Assembly: GCA_019217005.1 (NCBI GenBank)
Contig: JAHBNG010000078.1
Span: forward strand, 1 to 64,000
DNA length: 64,000 nucleotides
Source: Chloroflexi bacterium TSY
GTDB taxonomy: Bacteria > Chloroflexota > Anaerolineae > Caldilineales > Caldilineaceae
Direction: 5' to 3'
Shown here: piece by piece, positions 9,299 to 17,103 of the stretch
How positions within the stretch are numbered: the stretch's first letter is position 1
Layout: each line of letters starts with the position of its first letter
Translations under genes and position numbers: made by a program
The notes under the pieces: model-generated
The model's input: the letters and a program-made list of their open reading frames with translations, nothing else
The model's database searches: none
Told to the model about the DNA's origin: nothing

Positions 9299-10054
9299 AT
9301 GTATCAGACAGACATGTATGAAGGAATGCTGGCGGAAACCATCACAATTCATGGTGCGAATGGAGACACCATTAATGCTTACTTTGCACGTCCACTTGGA
9401 CCAGGCCCCTTTCCTGGTTTGGTTGCGATTCATCATATGCCTGGTTGGGACGAGTGGTATCGCGAAGCAACACGCAAGTTTGCCCATCATGGCTATGCAA
9501 CAATTTCGCCAAATCTGTACTACCGCGCTGGCCACGCAACACCAGAAGATGTAGCAGCCAAAGTGCGTGCAGCGGGAGGCGTTCCCGACGACCAAGCGGT
9601 TGGTGATCTATCTGGTGCCATGCAATACTTGCGTACATTGCCCTATATCAATGGCAAAATGGACGTCTTTGGCACCTGTTCCGGTGGACGTCACGCTTAC
9701 CTCGTTGCTTGCCGCACACCTGGCTTTGATGCAGTTGTGGATTGCTGGGGCGGTGGCGTTGTGATGAGTGAAGAAGATTTGACGCCCCAACGCCCTGTGG
9801 CCCCACTAGATTATACCCAAGATTTGCCGTGCCCTCTGCTGGGTCTTTTTGGCGAAGATGATCACAGTCCCACCCCAGAACAGGTTGCGATTCATGAAGA
9901 AGAGCTGAAGAAGCAGGGCAAAGAGTACGCATTTCACATGTATCCAAATGCCGGACACGGCTTCTTCTACCATCATCGTCCAAGCTATCGCCAAGAACAG
10001 GCGGTCGATGGCTGGAGCAAAATCTTTGCGTTTCTAGAGAAAACCCTCAGTTGA
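9299..10054 (+). CDS. Dienelactone hydrolase family protein
   Basis: 251 residues of the alpha/beta hydrolase fold, cytoplasmic (no signal peptide). The nucleophile elbow 'FGTCSGGRH' fits the DLH pattern G-x-C-x-G-G with Cys as nucleophile; the acid lies in 'GEDDHSP' and the His in 'NAGHGFF'. Family members open cyclic lactones or hydrolyse esters; the natural substrate here is unknown. AAGGAG stands 6 bases before the ATG. The leader region is formed by the right end of a MITE-3 element that stops some 10 bp before the ribosome binding site, so the element may shape expression of this gene. Confidence 0.85.
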   Translation: MYQTDMYEGMLAETITIHGANGDTINAYFARPLGPGPFPGLVAIHHMPGWDEWYREATRKFAHHGYATISPNLYYRAGHATPEDVAAKVRAAGGVPDDQAVGDLSGAMQYLRTLPYINGKMDVFGTCSGGRHAYLVACRTPGFDAVVDCWGGGVVMSEEDLTPQRPVAPLDYTQDLPCPLLGLFGEDDHSPTPEQVAIHEEELKKQGKEYAFHMYPNAGHGFFYHHRPSYRQEQAVDGWSKIFAFLEKTLS

Positions 10055-10113
10055 ACCGAGTATAGTATCACGCAATACGGTTTAGAATTCAAACAAACGA
10101 AAGGCATTCACTC

Positions 10114-10394
10114 ATGTGTACCATGATTACCCAACAAGTATTGATAGACGGTAGCGGAAAAGGAACGAGCGGTTGGTTCGATGTATCTCAAGCAAATGTA
10201 TCATACGATCATCCCTTCAATGCACCAATGGATCACGCGCTCAATATCGATTTCGTCAACGAAGCGCTTGGACCGGGAGCGCGCGGGTTGCAGTTGAACT
10301 AAGCGAAGAGTCGGCTCGTTCTCTCGTCAATACCATCTTGGCAGTACTCGATCAAGCCGAGACCGGTGGTCATTTGACGGACAGTTCCCTTTAA
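10114..10394 (+). pseudogene. DUF6295-like small protein, one frameshift
   Basis: Starts 'MCTMITQQVLIDGSGKGTSG' and continues 'WFDVSQANVSYDHPFNAPM', 'HALNIDFVNEALGPGAR', the pattern I associate with DUF6295. At about 10283-10288 (a GGG run after CGCGC) the family sequence moves to another frame, 'VAVELSEESARSLVNTILAV', ending at 10394. One missing or two extra bases would make a protein of about 93 residues. No function is known for the family. The frameshift may be a genuine mutation or a sequence error. Confidence 0.55.
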
Positions 10395-10410
10395 GGTCAG
10401 TCCAAATTTC

Positions 10411-10480
10411 AAATGATCCATGAAGAGTACGAAGAAACACGAAGGATCTGCCTCTTCTTCGAGCTTTTCGTGGATCATTT
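10411..10480. repeat. Palindromic 'TTCGTGGATCATTT' repeat
   Basis: Arms AAATGATCCA (10411-10420) and TGGATCATTT (10471-10480), with inner complementary stretches around ACGAAG / CTTCG. A related palindrome is at 48501-48561. Units of this kind (ATCCACGAAGGACACGAAG) are dispersed in many environmental bacterial genomes. Noncoding. Confidence 0.55.
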
Positions 10481-10485
10481 GTTTT

Positions 10486-10564
10486 GAGTGTGTACCACAA
10501 AGTGTGTAAATGGACGCCGCTCAGCCAGAAAGTCGGCTTCATTTACATACTTTGGGACACACTC
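10486..10564. repeat. MITE-3, copy 3
   Basis: Ends GAGTGTGTACCACAAAGTGT and ATACTTTGGGACACACTC, 79 bp, in opposite orientation to the copy at 4704. It sits between the DUF6295 remnant and the 3' end of the hydrolase on the other strand. No clear target duplication was found. Confidence 0.65.
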
Positions 10565-10577
10565 CCTTTTTTCTGGA

Positions 10578-11402
10578 TTAGCCTAAATGTTGTTCAAACC
10601 AGTTGCTTATCTCTGAAATGAGATCTGGTTTGTTGATCGCACCCGGTAAATGAGGGCCATGCTCGGCACCTTCCACCTCAATCAAACGTATTGGAACTCC
10701 TTTTGCCTTCAATGCGTTTTCCATGAGCAGTGATTGTTCCAGCGGTACAACACTATCCGCCGTACCGTGAATCAACATAAAAGGTGGACTTTTTTCCGAG
10801 ACATGGATGAGGGGTGATGCTTCTTGGTAGCACGCATGGGCTTCCAGCGTTGCATCAATCGATTTCCCCATAAAGGAAACGACCCGTTCATTTTGAGCAA
10901 GGCGAACCAGGTCGGTTGCGGGTGCCCTGGCGACCACACATTGTACACTTGCATCCATGCGCTCAACTGGATCATCTGCGTTGGACGTGCTCTGTTCCGA
11001 CAACACACCCACAAGTGAGACAAGATGACCACCCGATGAGCCGCCCATTGCACCCATATATGCAGAACGAAAACCATAGTCATCTGCATTGTAACGGAAA
11101 AAGCGGATCGCACGTTGGGCGTCATGTAATGCCGCTGGATAGGTAAATGTCGGTGCGGCGCGATGATTGATGGTGAAGATGGTAAAGCCACGTGCGGCTA
11201 GTGGTTTGACGTAGATATCGACGTGTCCTGAACTGTTAAGAGGATGCGCATCATATGTTGTTGGTGCGTGCCATCCGCTGCCTGAAATATGGAGTAGCCC
11301 AATACCATTTGGGTGGCTTGGGCGGTAAAGATCACCGAGCAAGGCCGTACCGGAAACCATTCCATAGATGATATTCGATTCAACTTGGTATTCCGTATTC
11401 AT
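10578..11402 (-). CDS. Alpha/beta hydrolase (BD-FAE/HSL-like esterase)
   Basis: 274 residues. The start ATG at 11402 is preferred over a GTG two codons earlier because AGGGAGA lies at proper distance. The oxyanion region 'LLHISGSGW', nucleophile elbow 'GAMGGSSGGHL', acid 'LIHGTADSVVP' and His 'EGAEHGPHLP' place it among carboxylesterases of the hormone-sensitive-lipase/kynurenine-formamidase-like group. No signal peptide, so cytosolic. The last residues and the stop are written by a dispersed short motif TTAGGCTAATCC, also found at two other gene ends in the window. The substrate cannot be deduced. Confidence 0.8.
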   Translation of the reverse strand: MNTEYQVESNIIYGMVSGTALLGDLYRPSHPNGIGLLHISGSGWHAPTTYDAHPLNSSGHVDIYVKPLAARGFTIFTINHRAAPTFTYPAALHDAQRAIRFFRYNADDYGFRSAYMGAMGGSSGGHLVSLVGVLSEQSTSNADDPVERMDASVQCVVARAPATDLVRLAQNERVVSFMGKSIDATLEAHACYQEASPLIHVSEKSPPFMLIHGTADSVVPLEQSLLMENALKAKGVPIRLIEVEGAEHGPHLPGAINKPDLISEISNWFEQHLG

Positions 11403-11576
11403 CTGCACTCTCCCTTTTGGCTATTTGAACAGTTCAATATATTATTATCTTTTGCATCGTAAAGTATCCTGACTCATTTGATCAAATTGTGCGGATGTAC
11501 GACTTTGCTTCTACCAACAACAGCAAGTTTCACAATTTGGGCGGATGAATGAATCTAGTTGTGTTCGGCATAAATC

Positions 11577-12881
11577 GTGACGATCCTGAGAAATTTATTA
11601 GCTGTCGATAAAATACACCTCTGCGGTTTGATGGCTCTTTTGCTAATGACTTTTACGTCGTGTGGAGAACGAAATCTAAGCGGTGCTGAAGCTGAAGTCT
11701 ATCGCGGAGCCGAAGTCGGCAATGTGCAAACAATTTCTTCTAGCGCTGAAACTCGACAAGTCTTAAGCGAACGTGCAACGCGCCTGTCCATGCATTCAAC
11801 GATAGACAATGACGCGATCAGAAATACGCAAACACCTATACTTCAGACACCTATACGCCGCGCCATAACGTCCACGACAACACCCACTGCGACAGCGATT
11901 CAAATATCGCCGCCAACGGACAGTATCATCAAGGAGCCACCTGAGACATTACAGTCGACTGCCACAATTACAGACTTATTGTCCACAACAGTTGCTCTAT
12001 CGCCACTGTTCTCGGCCTTACATTCGTCACAGATCAACCACCTTGTGAAGAGAGCAATCATTACGACCACTTCTCGTCCAACTACGACAATTGCTCAGTC
12101 TCCCTTTCAGATCTTTACTGCACCAAAAATTAGCGAAGCAGATTTGAAGCAGGCACCCTCACGGCCAGAAATAACTCCCGATGGAATTCAACGTTCGGCA
12201 CAAGTACCGATCTTGATGTATCATTATCTCAGCATACCGCCAGATGATGCAGATATTTACCGGCTGGATTTGTCTGTGACGCCACAATTGTTTCGTCAAC
12301 ATCTGGAAGCGATGCAGAACGCGGGGTATACGACAGTTCGCCTTGATGATCTGACGGCCCATTTAACACAGGGCACACCTCTGCCGGAGAAACCGGTCAT
12401 CATCACATTCGACGATGGCTATCGTGACAACTATGTCAATGCTTTTCCGCTCTTGGTCGAATATGGAATGACGGCAACATTTTTTATTGTGACCGATTTC
12501 ATCGACGAAGCACGTCCAGCCTATCTGACGTGGGACATGGTACGCGAAATGCACGTCGCCGGTTTGTCAATTGAATCTCACTCGCGTAACCACACGAGTC
12601 TGAAAAATCGCGATGTTGATTTTTTGATTTGGCAAGCGCTCGGGAGCATGGAGACGATTGAGTTTGAGCTGGGAATCAGACCCCGTTTTGTCTCGTATCC
12701 AGCTGGTCAATTTGATGCAACGACGATAGAGGTCTTCAAAAGTGCGAACTACTTGGCCGGTGTTACAACGATCCAGGGTGCAACACACAAGAGCGACAAT
12801 TTATTCGAACTCCACCGCGTTCGAGTGCGCGGAACAACTCAGCCCGCAGAATTGCTGCGTCTTCTTGCATTGGATTGGTAG
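11577..12881 (+). CDS. Polysaccharide deacetylase (CE4), probable lipoprotein
   Basis: 434 residues. The N-terminus has a hydrophobic stretch ending 'MALLLMTFTSCG', which reads as a signal peptide with a weak lipobox. A Ser/Thr/Pro-rich linker of about 170 residues follows, then a NodB-homology domain (about 205-430). The domain shows 'PILMYHYLS', the metal/catalytic 'TFDDGY', the His pair in 'SHSRNHTSL' and 'PRFVSYPAGQFD'. CE4 enzymes remove N- or O-acetyl groups from chitin-like, peptidoglycan or exopolysaccharide chains; an envelope location fits. The assigned start is a GTG, and no clear ribosome binding site was seen, so the exact start is uncertain. Confidence 0.8.
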   Translation: MTILRNLLAVDKIHLCGLMALLLMTFTSCGERNLSGAEAEVYRGAEVGNVQTISSSAETRQVLSERATRLSMHSTIDNDAIRNTQTPILQTPIRRAITSTTTPTATAIQISPPTDSIIKEPPETLQSTATITDLLSTTVALSPLFSALHSSQINHLVKRAIITTTSRPTTTIAQSPFQIFTAPKISEADLKQAPSRPEITPDGIQRSAQVPILMYHYLSIPPDDADIYRLDLSVTPQLFRQHLEAMQNAGYTTVRLDDLTAHLTQGTPLPEKPVIITFDDGYRDNYVNAFPLLVEYGMTATFFIVTDFIDEARPAYLTWDMVREMHVAGLSIESHSRNHTSLKNRDVDFLIWQALGSMETIEFELGIRPRFVSYPAGQFDATTIEVFKSANYLAGVTTIQGATHKSDNLFELHRVRVRGTTQPAELLRLLALDW

Positions 12882-12908
12882 GAGGAGGCTGAGATTAAGG
12901 CTGAGGAT

Positions 12909-12993
12909 AAGAACCTATCCAAAAAGTGGATGTGAGTCCAGCCAGCCTCCCGGAAGAGAATGCATCGTCACAGAACTTTTCGCATAAGCATTT
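12909..12993. repeat. Short palindromic repeat A, copy 1
   Basis: About 85 bp, arms 'CCTATCCAAAAAG' and 'CTTTTCGCATAAGCA', with 'AATGCATCGTCACAGA' before the right arm. A second copy is at 63863-63948. In both places it lies directly beside repeat B. Confidence 0.6.
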
Positions 12994-12994
12994 A

Positions 12995-13464
12995 GAGCGT
13001 GTTTTAAAGTCTATAATAGTGACATTTGTCACCCTAATTGACAATTTCAAGGGTTTGTAGAGGGTTCGCACCTCAAATTTGTCATGTTGTAACCTTTTTG
13101 ACGCTAACAGACCCTCAGAGGTGTTCTAAGGACTCGCTTGTATAGGGTTTGAACACCCAAAATCAGGGACCAAGGTGACAAATGTCACCATACGTAGTTT
13201 TGGGCCTGCAATTGTGCAGGCCGTCGGCCCAAATTGGGCCTGCGGCGGCACTCAACAATCAAATGCATATCGACAACCTTTTGTCGATCTTGATTCGTTA
13301 AGGGCCTAACGAGAGGATTAGCAAACGCCGGTTGAGTCACGAAGTGGTATCGCTTGTACTGAGTTTGTATCGAAGTGAAACCAGCGTTGGCGGGTCGACC
13401 CGTTTGGTTTCGATACGCCTTCGGCTACTCAACCGGCTCTGATCTCACCTTTTAAAACATCCTC
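12995..13464. repeat. Palindromic repeat B, copy 1, with internal insertion
   Basis: Ends GAGCGTGTTTTAAAG and CTTTTAAAACATCCTC. The right half (about 13325-13464) matches the compact 151-bp copy at 63689-63839 ('CGCCTTCGGCTACTCAACC', 'GATCTCACCTTTTAAAAC'). The extra roughly 300 bp carry their own inverted arms GTGACATTTGTCACC / GGTGACAAATGTCACC (13019-13033 and about 13172-13186) and GC-rich hairpins around GGGCCTGCAATTG. No coding region is supported here. Confidence 0.6.
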
Positions 13465-13482
13465 TAAAGTTGAGGAAGAGGG

Positions 13483-14211
13483 ATGATGGAACAGTATCGA
13501 CGAGATATTTTGCCTTCGTCTGACGAGAAGTCGACATACGTCAATGCAATGTTTGCCCAGATTGCGCCAACGTATGATCTCATGAATCGTCTCATGAGCA
13601 TGGGATTCGATCATCGATGGCGCCGAGAAATGCTTGAACTCTGCGAGCTGCCACCCGACGGACTTTTGCTCGATGTTGGGACAGGCACCGGAGACATTGG
13701 ATATGCTGCGATGAGACAGTATCCAAACGTTCGGGTCTATGGGACTGACTTTACTTATGAGATGATGGCTGCTGGCGTGGGCAAACTCCCCGGGCGAGTA
13801 TTGCCATTTACACAGGCTGATGCCTTTCATCTTCCCTATGCGGATCATATATTTGATGCCGTTGTTTCAGGGTTTCTCGTGCGCAATGTTGTTGATATTG
13901 TGGCTGTCTTCCGTGAGCAAGCACGAGTTCTTAAACCAGGAGGCAGAGTCGTCTGCCTAGAAATTACTCCTCCTGATAACACCATATTGGGCCCGTTTTT
14001 TCAACTCTATTTTTTCCGGATCGTGCCTTTAATTGGTTCACTAATCAGTTCGAACAGTGAAGCATATTCCTATTTGCCTCAAAGTACAGTAGAATTTCTA
14101 TCTCCGGAGAGGCTCAGGATGTGTATGGAAGAGGCTGGTTTGCGGAATGTCGCTTATACTGAGCGTACATTTGGCACTGTCGCAATCCACGTAGGCACGA
14201 AAGTTGCTTAA
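13483..14211 (+). CDS. ubiE: Demethylmenaquinone methyltransferase (UbiE/MenG type)
   Basis: 242 residues of the UbiE/COQ5 family, which adds the final C-methyl group to demethylmenaquinone using S-adenosylmethionine. Visible marks: 'FAQIAPTYDLMNRLMSMGFD', the SAM-binding 'LLDVGTGTGDIG', 'DAFHLPYADHIFDAVVSGF', 'LRNV'-like 'LVRNVVD', and 'EAYSYLPQSTVEFLSPERL'. The length is close to family members (about 230-250). GAGGAAG precedes the start. A second methyltransferase begins 3 bp after its stop, so the two form an operon. A menaquinone rather than ubiquinone role is inferred from the likely phylum. Confidence 0.88.
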   Translation: MMEQYRRDILPSSDEKSTYVNAMFAQIAPTYDLMNRLMSMGFDHRWRREMLELCELPPDGLLLDVGTGTGDIGYAAMRQYPNVRVYGTDFTYEMMAAGVGKLPGRVLPFTQADAFHLPYADHIFDAVVSGFLVRNVVDIVAVFREQARVLKPGGRVVCLEITPPDNTILGPFFQLYFFRIVPLIGSLISSNSEAYSYLPQSTVEFLSPERLRMCMEEAGLRNVAYTERTFGTVAIHVGTKVA

Positions 14212-14214
14212 GCC

Positions 14215-15021
14215 ATGGAACAAGCTATTCGACCTAAGGAAGACCTGGCTGCTGTGCGGGGCGTCCCCAGTCTTGTCTGGCGTGCGGGTCAAGATCGCCG
14301 TCTCAACATGATCGTGCGGTGGGCGTACGATTCAACTTCTAACCCGCAATCTAACCAAGCCCTCGCAACAGACGATGACCACAAGATGGAGCGCGTATTG
14401 GTGGCTGGTTGTGGGATCGGCATGTATGTGAAAGCCTTGGCGCCATACGCAACGCAAATTGTGGGTTGCGATATCGAGCCTGAGCACCTTCAAACAGCCA
14501 AGAATGTTGCAGCGAGTGCACACTTACAGTTAGCAGCTTGTGAGGAGTTGCCCTATCCGGACGACTATTTTGATCTTACCTTAAGCCACGAAGTGTTGGA
14601 ACATGTGGAAGATGACCAGACATCGGTTGCCGAGATGGTGCGTGTTTTGAAGCCTCAGGGACGCAGTATCGTCTTTGCACCGAATCGGCTCCATCCGTTT
14701 GAGACACACGGTCACTATTGGCGTGGCAAATACTACTTCGGCAATACACCTTTGATTAATTATCTGCCTGATATCTGGCGCAACCAGCTTGCCCCTCATG
14801 TACGTACTTATACAATAGAGAGTCTGCGTTCTCTCTTTATTGGGCAGCCGGTTCGTATTTTATACCATTCTCAGGTCTATCCGGGTTATGACAACATCAT
14901 CCAACGTCGTCCGAAACTTGGTCAATGGTTGCGACGAATTACGTACGCTCTCGAACAGACACCTTTGACACTTTTTGGGAATAGCCATCTTCTTGTTGTT
15001 GAAAAAGTGTTGGAACTTTGA
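14215..15021 (+). CDS. Class I SAM-dependent methyltransferase
   Basis: 268 residues, starting 3 bp after ubiE. The Rossmann SAM site is 'VLVAGCGIGMYVKAL', followed by 'VGCDIEPEHLQTAK', 'ACEELPYPDDYFDLTLSHEV' and 'VLKPQGRSIVFAPN', the usual order of motifs I to III in Methyltransf_11. The C-terminal third ('HGHYWRGKYYFGNTPLINY') is not recognised. Its position suggests a modification of the quinone or an unrelated lipid/sugar, but nothing in the sequence decides this. Confidence 0.8.
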   Translation: MEQAIRPKEDLAAVRGVPSLVWRAGQDRRLNMIVRWAYDSTSNPQSNQALATDDDHKMERVLVAGCGIGMYVKALAPYATQIVGCDIEPEHLQTAKNVAASAHLQLAACEELPYPDDYFDLTLSHEVLEHVEDDQTSVAEMVRVLKPQGRSIVFAPNRLHPFETHGHYWRGKYYFGNTPLINYLPDIWRNQLAPHVRTYTIESLRSLFIGQPVRILYHSQVYPGYDNIIQRRPKLGQWLRRITYALEQTPLTLFGNSHLLVVEKVLEL

Positions 15022-15151
15022 AGATTTACGATTTTTGTTCACGAAGTGGCCGTCTCGACCTTTCCGATAAACGACTCAGCTTGTGGATTTGCGGAGTTGC
15101 AAGTTTTCAACTTTACAACTCTGCAACTTTATTACTTTTTAAGGAGACAAC

Positions 15152-15811
15152 ATGTATACAATCGTCAGTTTCAATCTGTGACCTTGGGTTCAGCGCAGCG
15201 TGGCTGTGCTTAACGAAAAAGAGATTCCCCACGAAGTCAAATACATTGACCTGAGCAACAAGCCAGATTGGTTCCTCGAGATTTCGCCGACGGGAAAAGT
15301 GCCGGTTTTACGCGTCGATGACGAGAATGTGCTCTTCGAATCGGCTGTGATCAATGAATACCTGGACGAGGCACATGAACCTCGGCTCATGGCCAGCACA
15401 CCATTGGGCCGGGCCCATGAGCGCATGTGGAGTGATTTTGTAACCGGCCTCTATGGTGGCGTTTATCGTCTCTACAATGCAAAGGATCAAGAGACGGCTG
15501 ACGAAGCCATCGGTTCGCTCCGAGAGCGAATGGCTCGAATCGAAGAAGAAGTCAAGGGACCGCTTTTTGCTGGTGAACAGTTCGGTCTGGTTGATGCAAC
15601 CGCTGCCCCGCCTTTTACGAGGTTAGATTGGTGTCAGCGCATTGATCCTTCGCTTGATTTCTTTGCGGATCTGCCTAAGATGCGTGCCTGGAAAGATGCC
15701 CTATTGGCACGTCCTGGCATTCAAAATTCTTATCCAGCCAATCTCTATGAGATTTTTGCCGATAGGATTCAGAAGTCTGATGGTTGGCTTGGTCAACGAG
15801 TAATGGCTTAA
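15152..15811 (+). CDS. Glutathione S-transferase-like protein with in-frame TGA at the active-site Cys (candidate selenoprotein)
   Basis: AAGGAG (15141-15146) stands before ATG 15152, and the frame reads 'MYTIVSFNL', TGA (codon 10, 15179-15181), then 'PWVQRSVAVLNEKEIPHEV', 'NKPDWFLEISPTGKVPVL' and 'FESAVINEYLDEA', a normal GST N-terminal thioredoxin fold, followed by the helical C-domain to the TAA at 15809-15811 (219 residues). In relatives the residue before 'P-[WFY]-V-Q-R' is Cys, the redox/GSH site. The TGA replaces exactly that codon. A 12-bp hairpin with a G-U-G loop begins 6 bases after it, at a spacing that fits bacterial SECIS elements. A plain nonsense mutation (TGC/TGT to TGA) or sequence error is the alternative; an internal GTG at 15200 would remove the active site. 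Confidence 0.75.
15188..15214 (+). promoter_or_regulatory. Candidate bacterial SECIS hairpin
   Basis: GTTCAGCGCAGC (15188-15199) pairs with GCTGTGCTTAAC (15203-15214): 11 of 12 positions pair (one G-U, one C-U mismatch), loop GUG (15200-15202). The loop G is 19 bases after the TGA. This matches the expected layout of a SelB-recruiting hairpin directly downstream of a Sec codon. Confidence 0.6.
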
Positions 15812-15813
15812 GC

Positions 15814-16765
15814 TTGCGCAAAAACCAGCAGCTTCATCTCTTCTTCAATGCCTGGGCGACCTATACGCGATTGCCGAGCCCAGCATGGGTCGACTTTTCG
15901 GCGTCAAATTTAGGGGGTGGTTCATTTTAGCTGGATAGATAGGTTTACACTTTTAGAAACAGAAAGAACGTTTATATTCTCTGATTTCGCCGGTTCTCAG
16001 AGAGAAAACGGTCTCATATAGATTTTTGTCTATATATCAAAAGTGTAAACCTAATTTTGAACCACCCCAAATTTAGCCCATTCTATTCGCTATTTCCCGC
16101 TGATTGGCACCTTTGTTGGTGCCACGTCAGCGGGTGTGTTTTTATTAATGGGTCTACTCTTTGCACCATCTATCGCGCTTTTGCTCAGCATGGCGACATC
16201 GATCTGGATCACGGGTGCGTTTCATGAGGATGGATTGGCAGATGTCTGCGATGGATTTGGCGGAGGCTGGACCAAAGAGCAAACTCTCATTATCATGAAG
16301 GATTCGCGTCTGGGAACCTATGGCGTGATTGGGATTGGGCTTTTGTTGGCGCTGAAGTTTGCGGCCTTGCTCCAAATCAACAATCGAGCAGATGCCATCG
16401 TCTGGATTGCGATGGCTCTGATAACGGGGCATACAATCAGCCGATCAGCTACGGTCTGGCTGATCTCTGTACACACGTACATACGCGACGAAGAATCAGG
16501 CAAGATCCAATCATTAGCCGGCTCCATTACGAGACCTGATCTCCTGATCGCGACACTTTTTGGCCTATTCTCAATTTTTCTGGCCTTTCTGTTGACCATG
16601 CACATGGGGTTTCTCCTGTCAATCGTTCCCGTTGTCATGACCACATGGCTACTTGGTCGCTACTTTAAGCATCGTTTAGGGGGTTACACAGGTGACTGTT
16701 TAGGTGCAACTCAACAAATTACGGAGGTTGTTTTATACCTGTCGTTGAGTAGTATTCAGCCATAA
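15814..16765 (+). pseudogene. cobS: Cobalamin synthase (adenosylcobinamide-GDP ribazoletransferase) split by a MITE
   Basis: CobS is the integral membrane enzyme that joins the activated corrinoid to alpha-ribazole in the last step of B12 assembly. The 5' part reads 'QQLHLFFNAWATYTRLPSPA' and 'WVDFSASNL'. A 155-bp MITE-1 with 8-bp duplication AAATTTAG then interrupts, and the 3' part continues 'AHSIRYFPLIGTFVGATSAG', 'GAFHEDGLADVCDGFGGGWT' and 'LGGYTGDCLGATQQITE' to TAA 16763-16765. Removing the element plus one duplication restores one frame. As it stands, 163 extra bp shift the frame and bring a stop. A TTG at 15814 is a possible start, overlapping the GST gene end; a GTG at 16136 could start a truncated product. 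Confidence 0.85.
15914..16068. repeat. 155-bp MITE (MITE-1, copy 2) inside cobS
   Basis: Almost identical to the copy at 9034, same ends and length. Flanking duplication AAATTTAG at 15906-15913 and 16069-16076. Confidence 0.93.
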
Positions 16766-16829
16766 ACCTTGGGGCATTTCAAATTGGATGCAAGAATGCG
16801 TTCTTGACAAGATTAGGTAAAATACCCTA

Positions 16830-16857
16830 TTGACACACAAATCTATTCTGTTATGAT
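16830..16857 (+). promoter_or_regulatory. Sigma70-type promoter of the metG leader
   Basis: TTGACA (16830-16835), 16-bp spacer, TATGAT (16852-16857). The expected start of transcription (about 16863-16867) coincides with the ATG of the leader peptide at 16867, so the leader mRNA may be leaderless or nearly so. Confidence 0.7.
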
Positions 16858-16866
16858 AGATACATC

Positions 16867-16989
16867 ATGAAAACGAAACCAACAGCGATTTCGGTCGCTT
16901 TATTTTCTAACGATATGATGAGCATGGCTATGCAGATGTATAACTGCACAGACGTTTTCCCATGCTGTCTGCACCTAGAACCAGACTGA
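16867..16989 (+). CDS. Methionine-rich leader peptide of metG
   Basis: A 40-codon frame, ATG 16867 to TGA 16987-16989. Codons 17-24 read M-M-S-M-A-M-Q-M, five methionines in eight residues, which is far above chance and is the kind of regulatory codon run seen in amino-acid attenuators. The gene downstream is methionyl-tRNA synthetase, which matches the codon. A perfect 11-bp complementary pair (16906-16916 with 16989-16999) begins just before the Met run and ends just after the stop codon, and a strong terminator follows at 17021. No ribosome binding site precedes the ATG; initiation would be leaderless. The model is ribosome stalling at Met codons when charged tRNA-Met is low, leading to antitermination. 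The antiterminator itself was not resolved by eye. Confidence 0.65.
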   Translation: MKTKPTAISVALFSNDMMSMAMQMYNCTDVFPCCLHLEPD

Positions 16990-16999
16990 TATCGTTAGA
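16906..16999 (+). promoter_or_regulatory. Long-range stem of the metG leader RNA
   Basis: TCTAACGATAT (16906-16916) is perfectly complementary to ATATCGTTAGA (16989-16999). Within it GCATGG / CCATGC and GCAG / CTGC also pair, so the leader can fold as one branched structure. The left strand overlaps the first Met codons of the leader peptide, and the right strand lies within the footprint of a ribosome at its stop codon. Confidence 0.55.
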
Positions 17000-17020
17000 A
17001 GACCATATCACACAGGGTTC

Positions 17021-17059
17021 AAAGGCCGTCCACACAGCGTGGACGGCCTTTTTTATTTT
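17021..17059 (+). terminator. Rho-independent terminator before metG
   Basis: A perfect 13-bp stem AAAGGCCGTCCAC / GTGGACGGCCTTT with loop ACAGC, followed by a T-rich run (TTTTTTATTTT). It lies 45 bp before the metG start and well after the leader peptide stop, the position expected of an attenuator. Confidence 0.85.
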
Positions 17060-17103
17060 CGCTATTCACTAAGATGAGCCTACAAATTTATGCGGAGATT
17101 ATC

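Noticed and set aside
16860..17060. T-box or 6S RNA upstream of metG
   Set aside because: No T-box sequence (AGGGTGG..ACCGCG type) is present, and the Met-rich frame plus a stem overlapping it explains the region better than a 6S-like open bubble.
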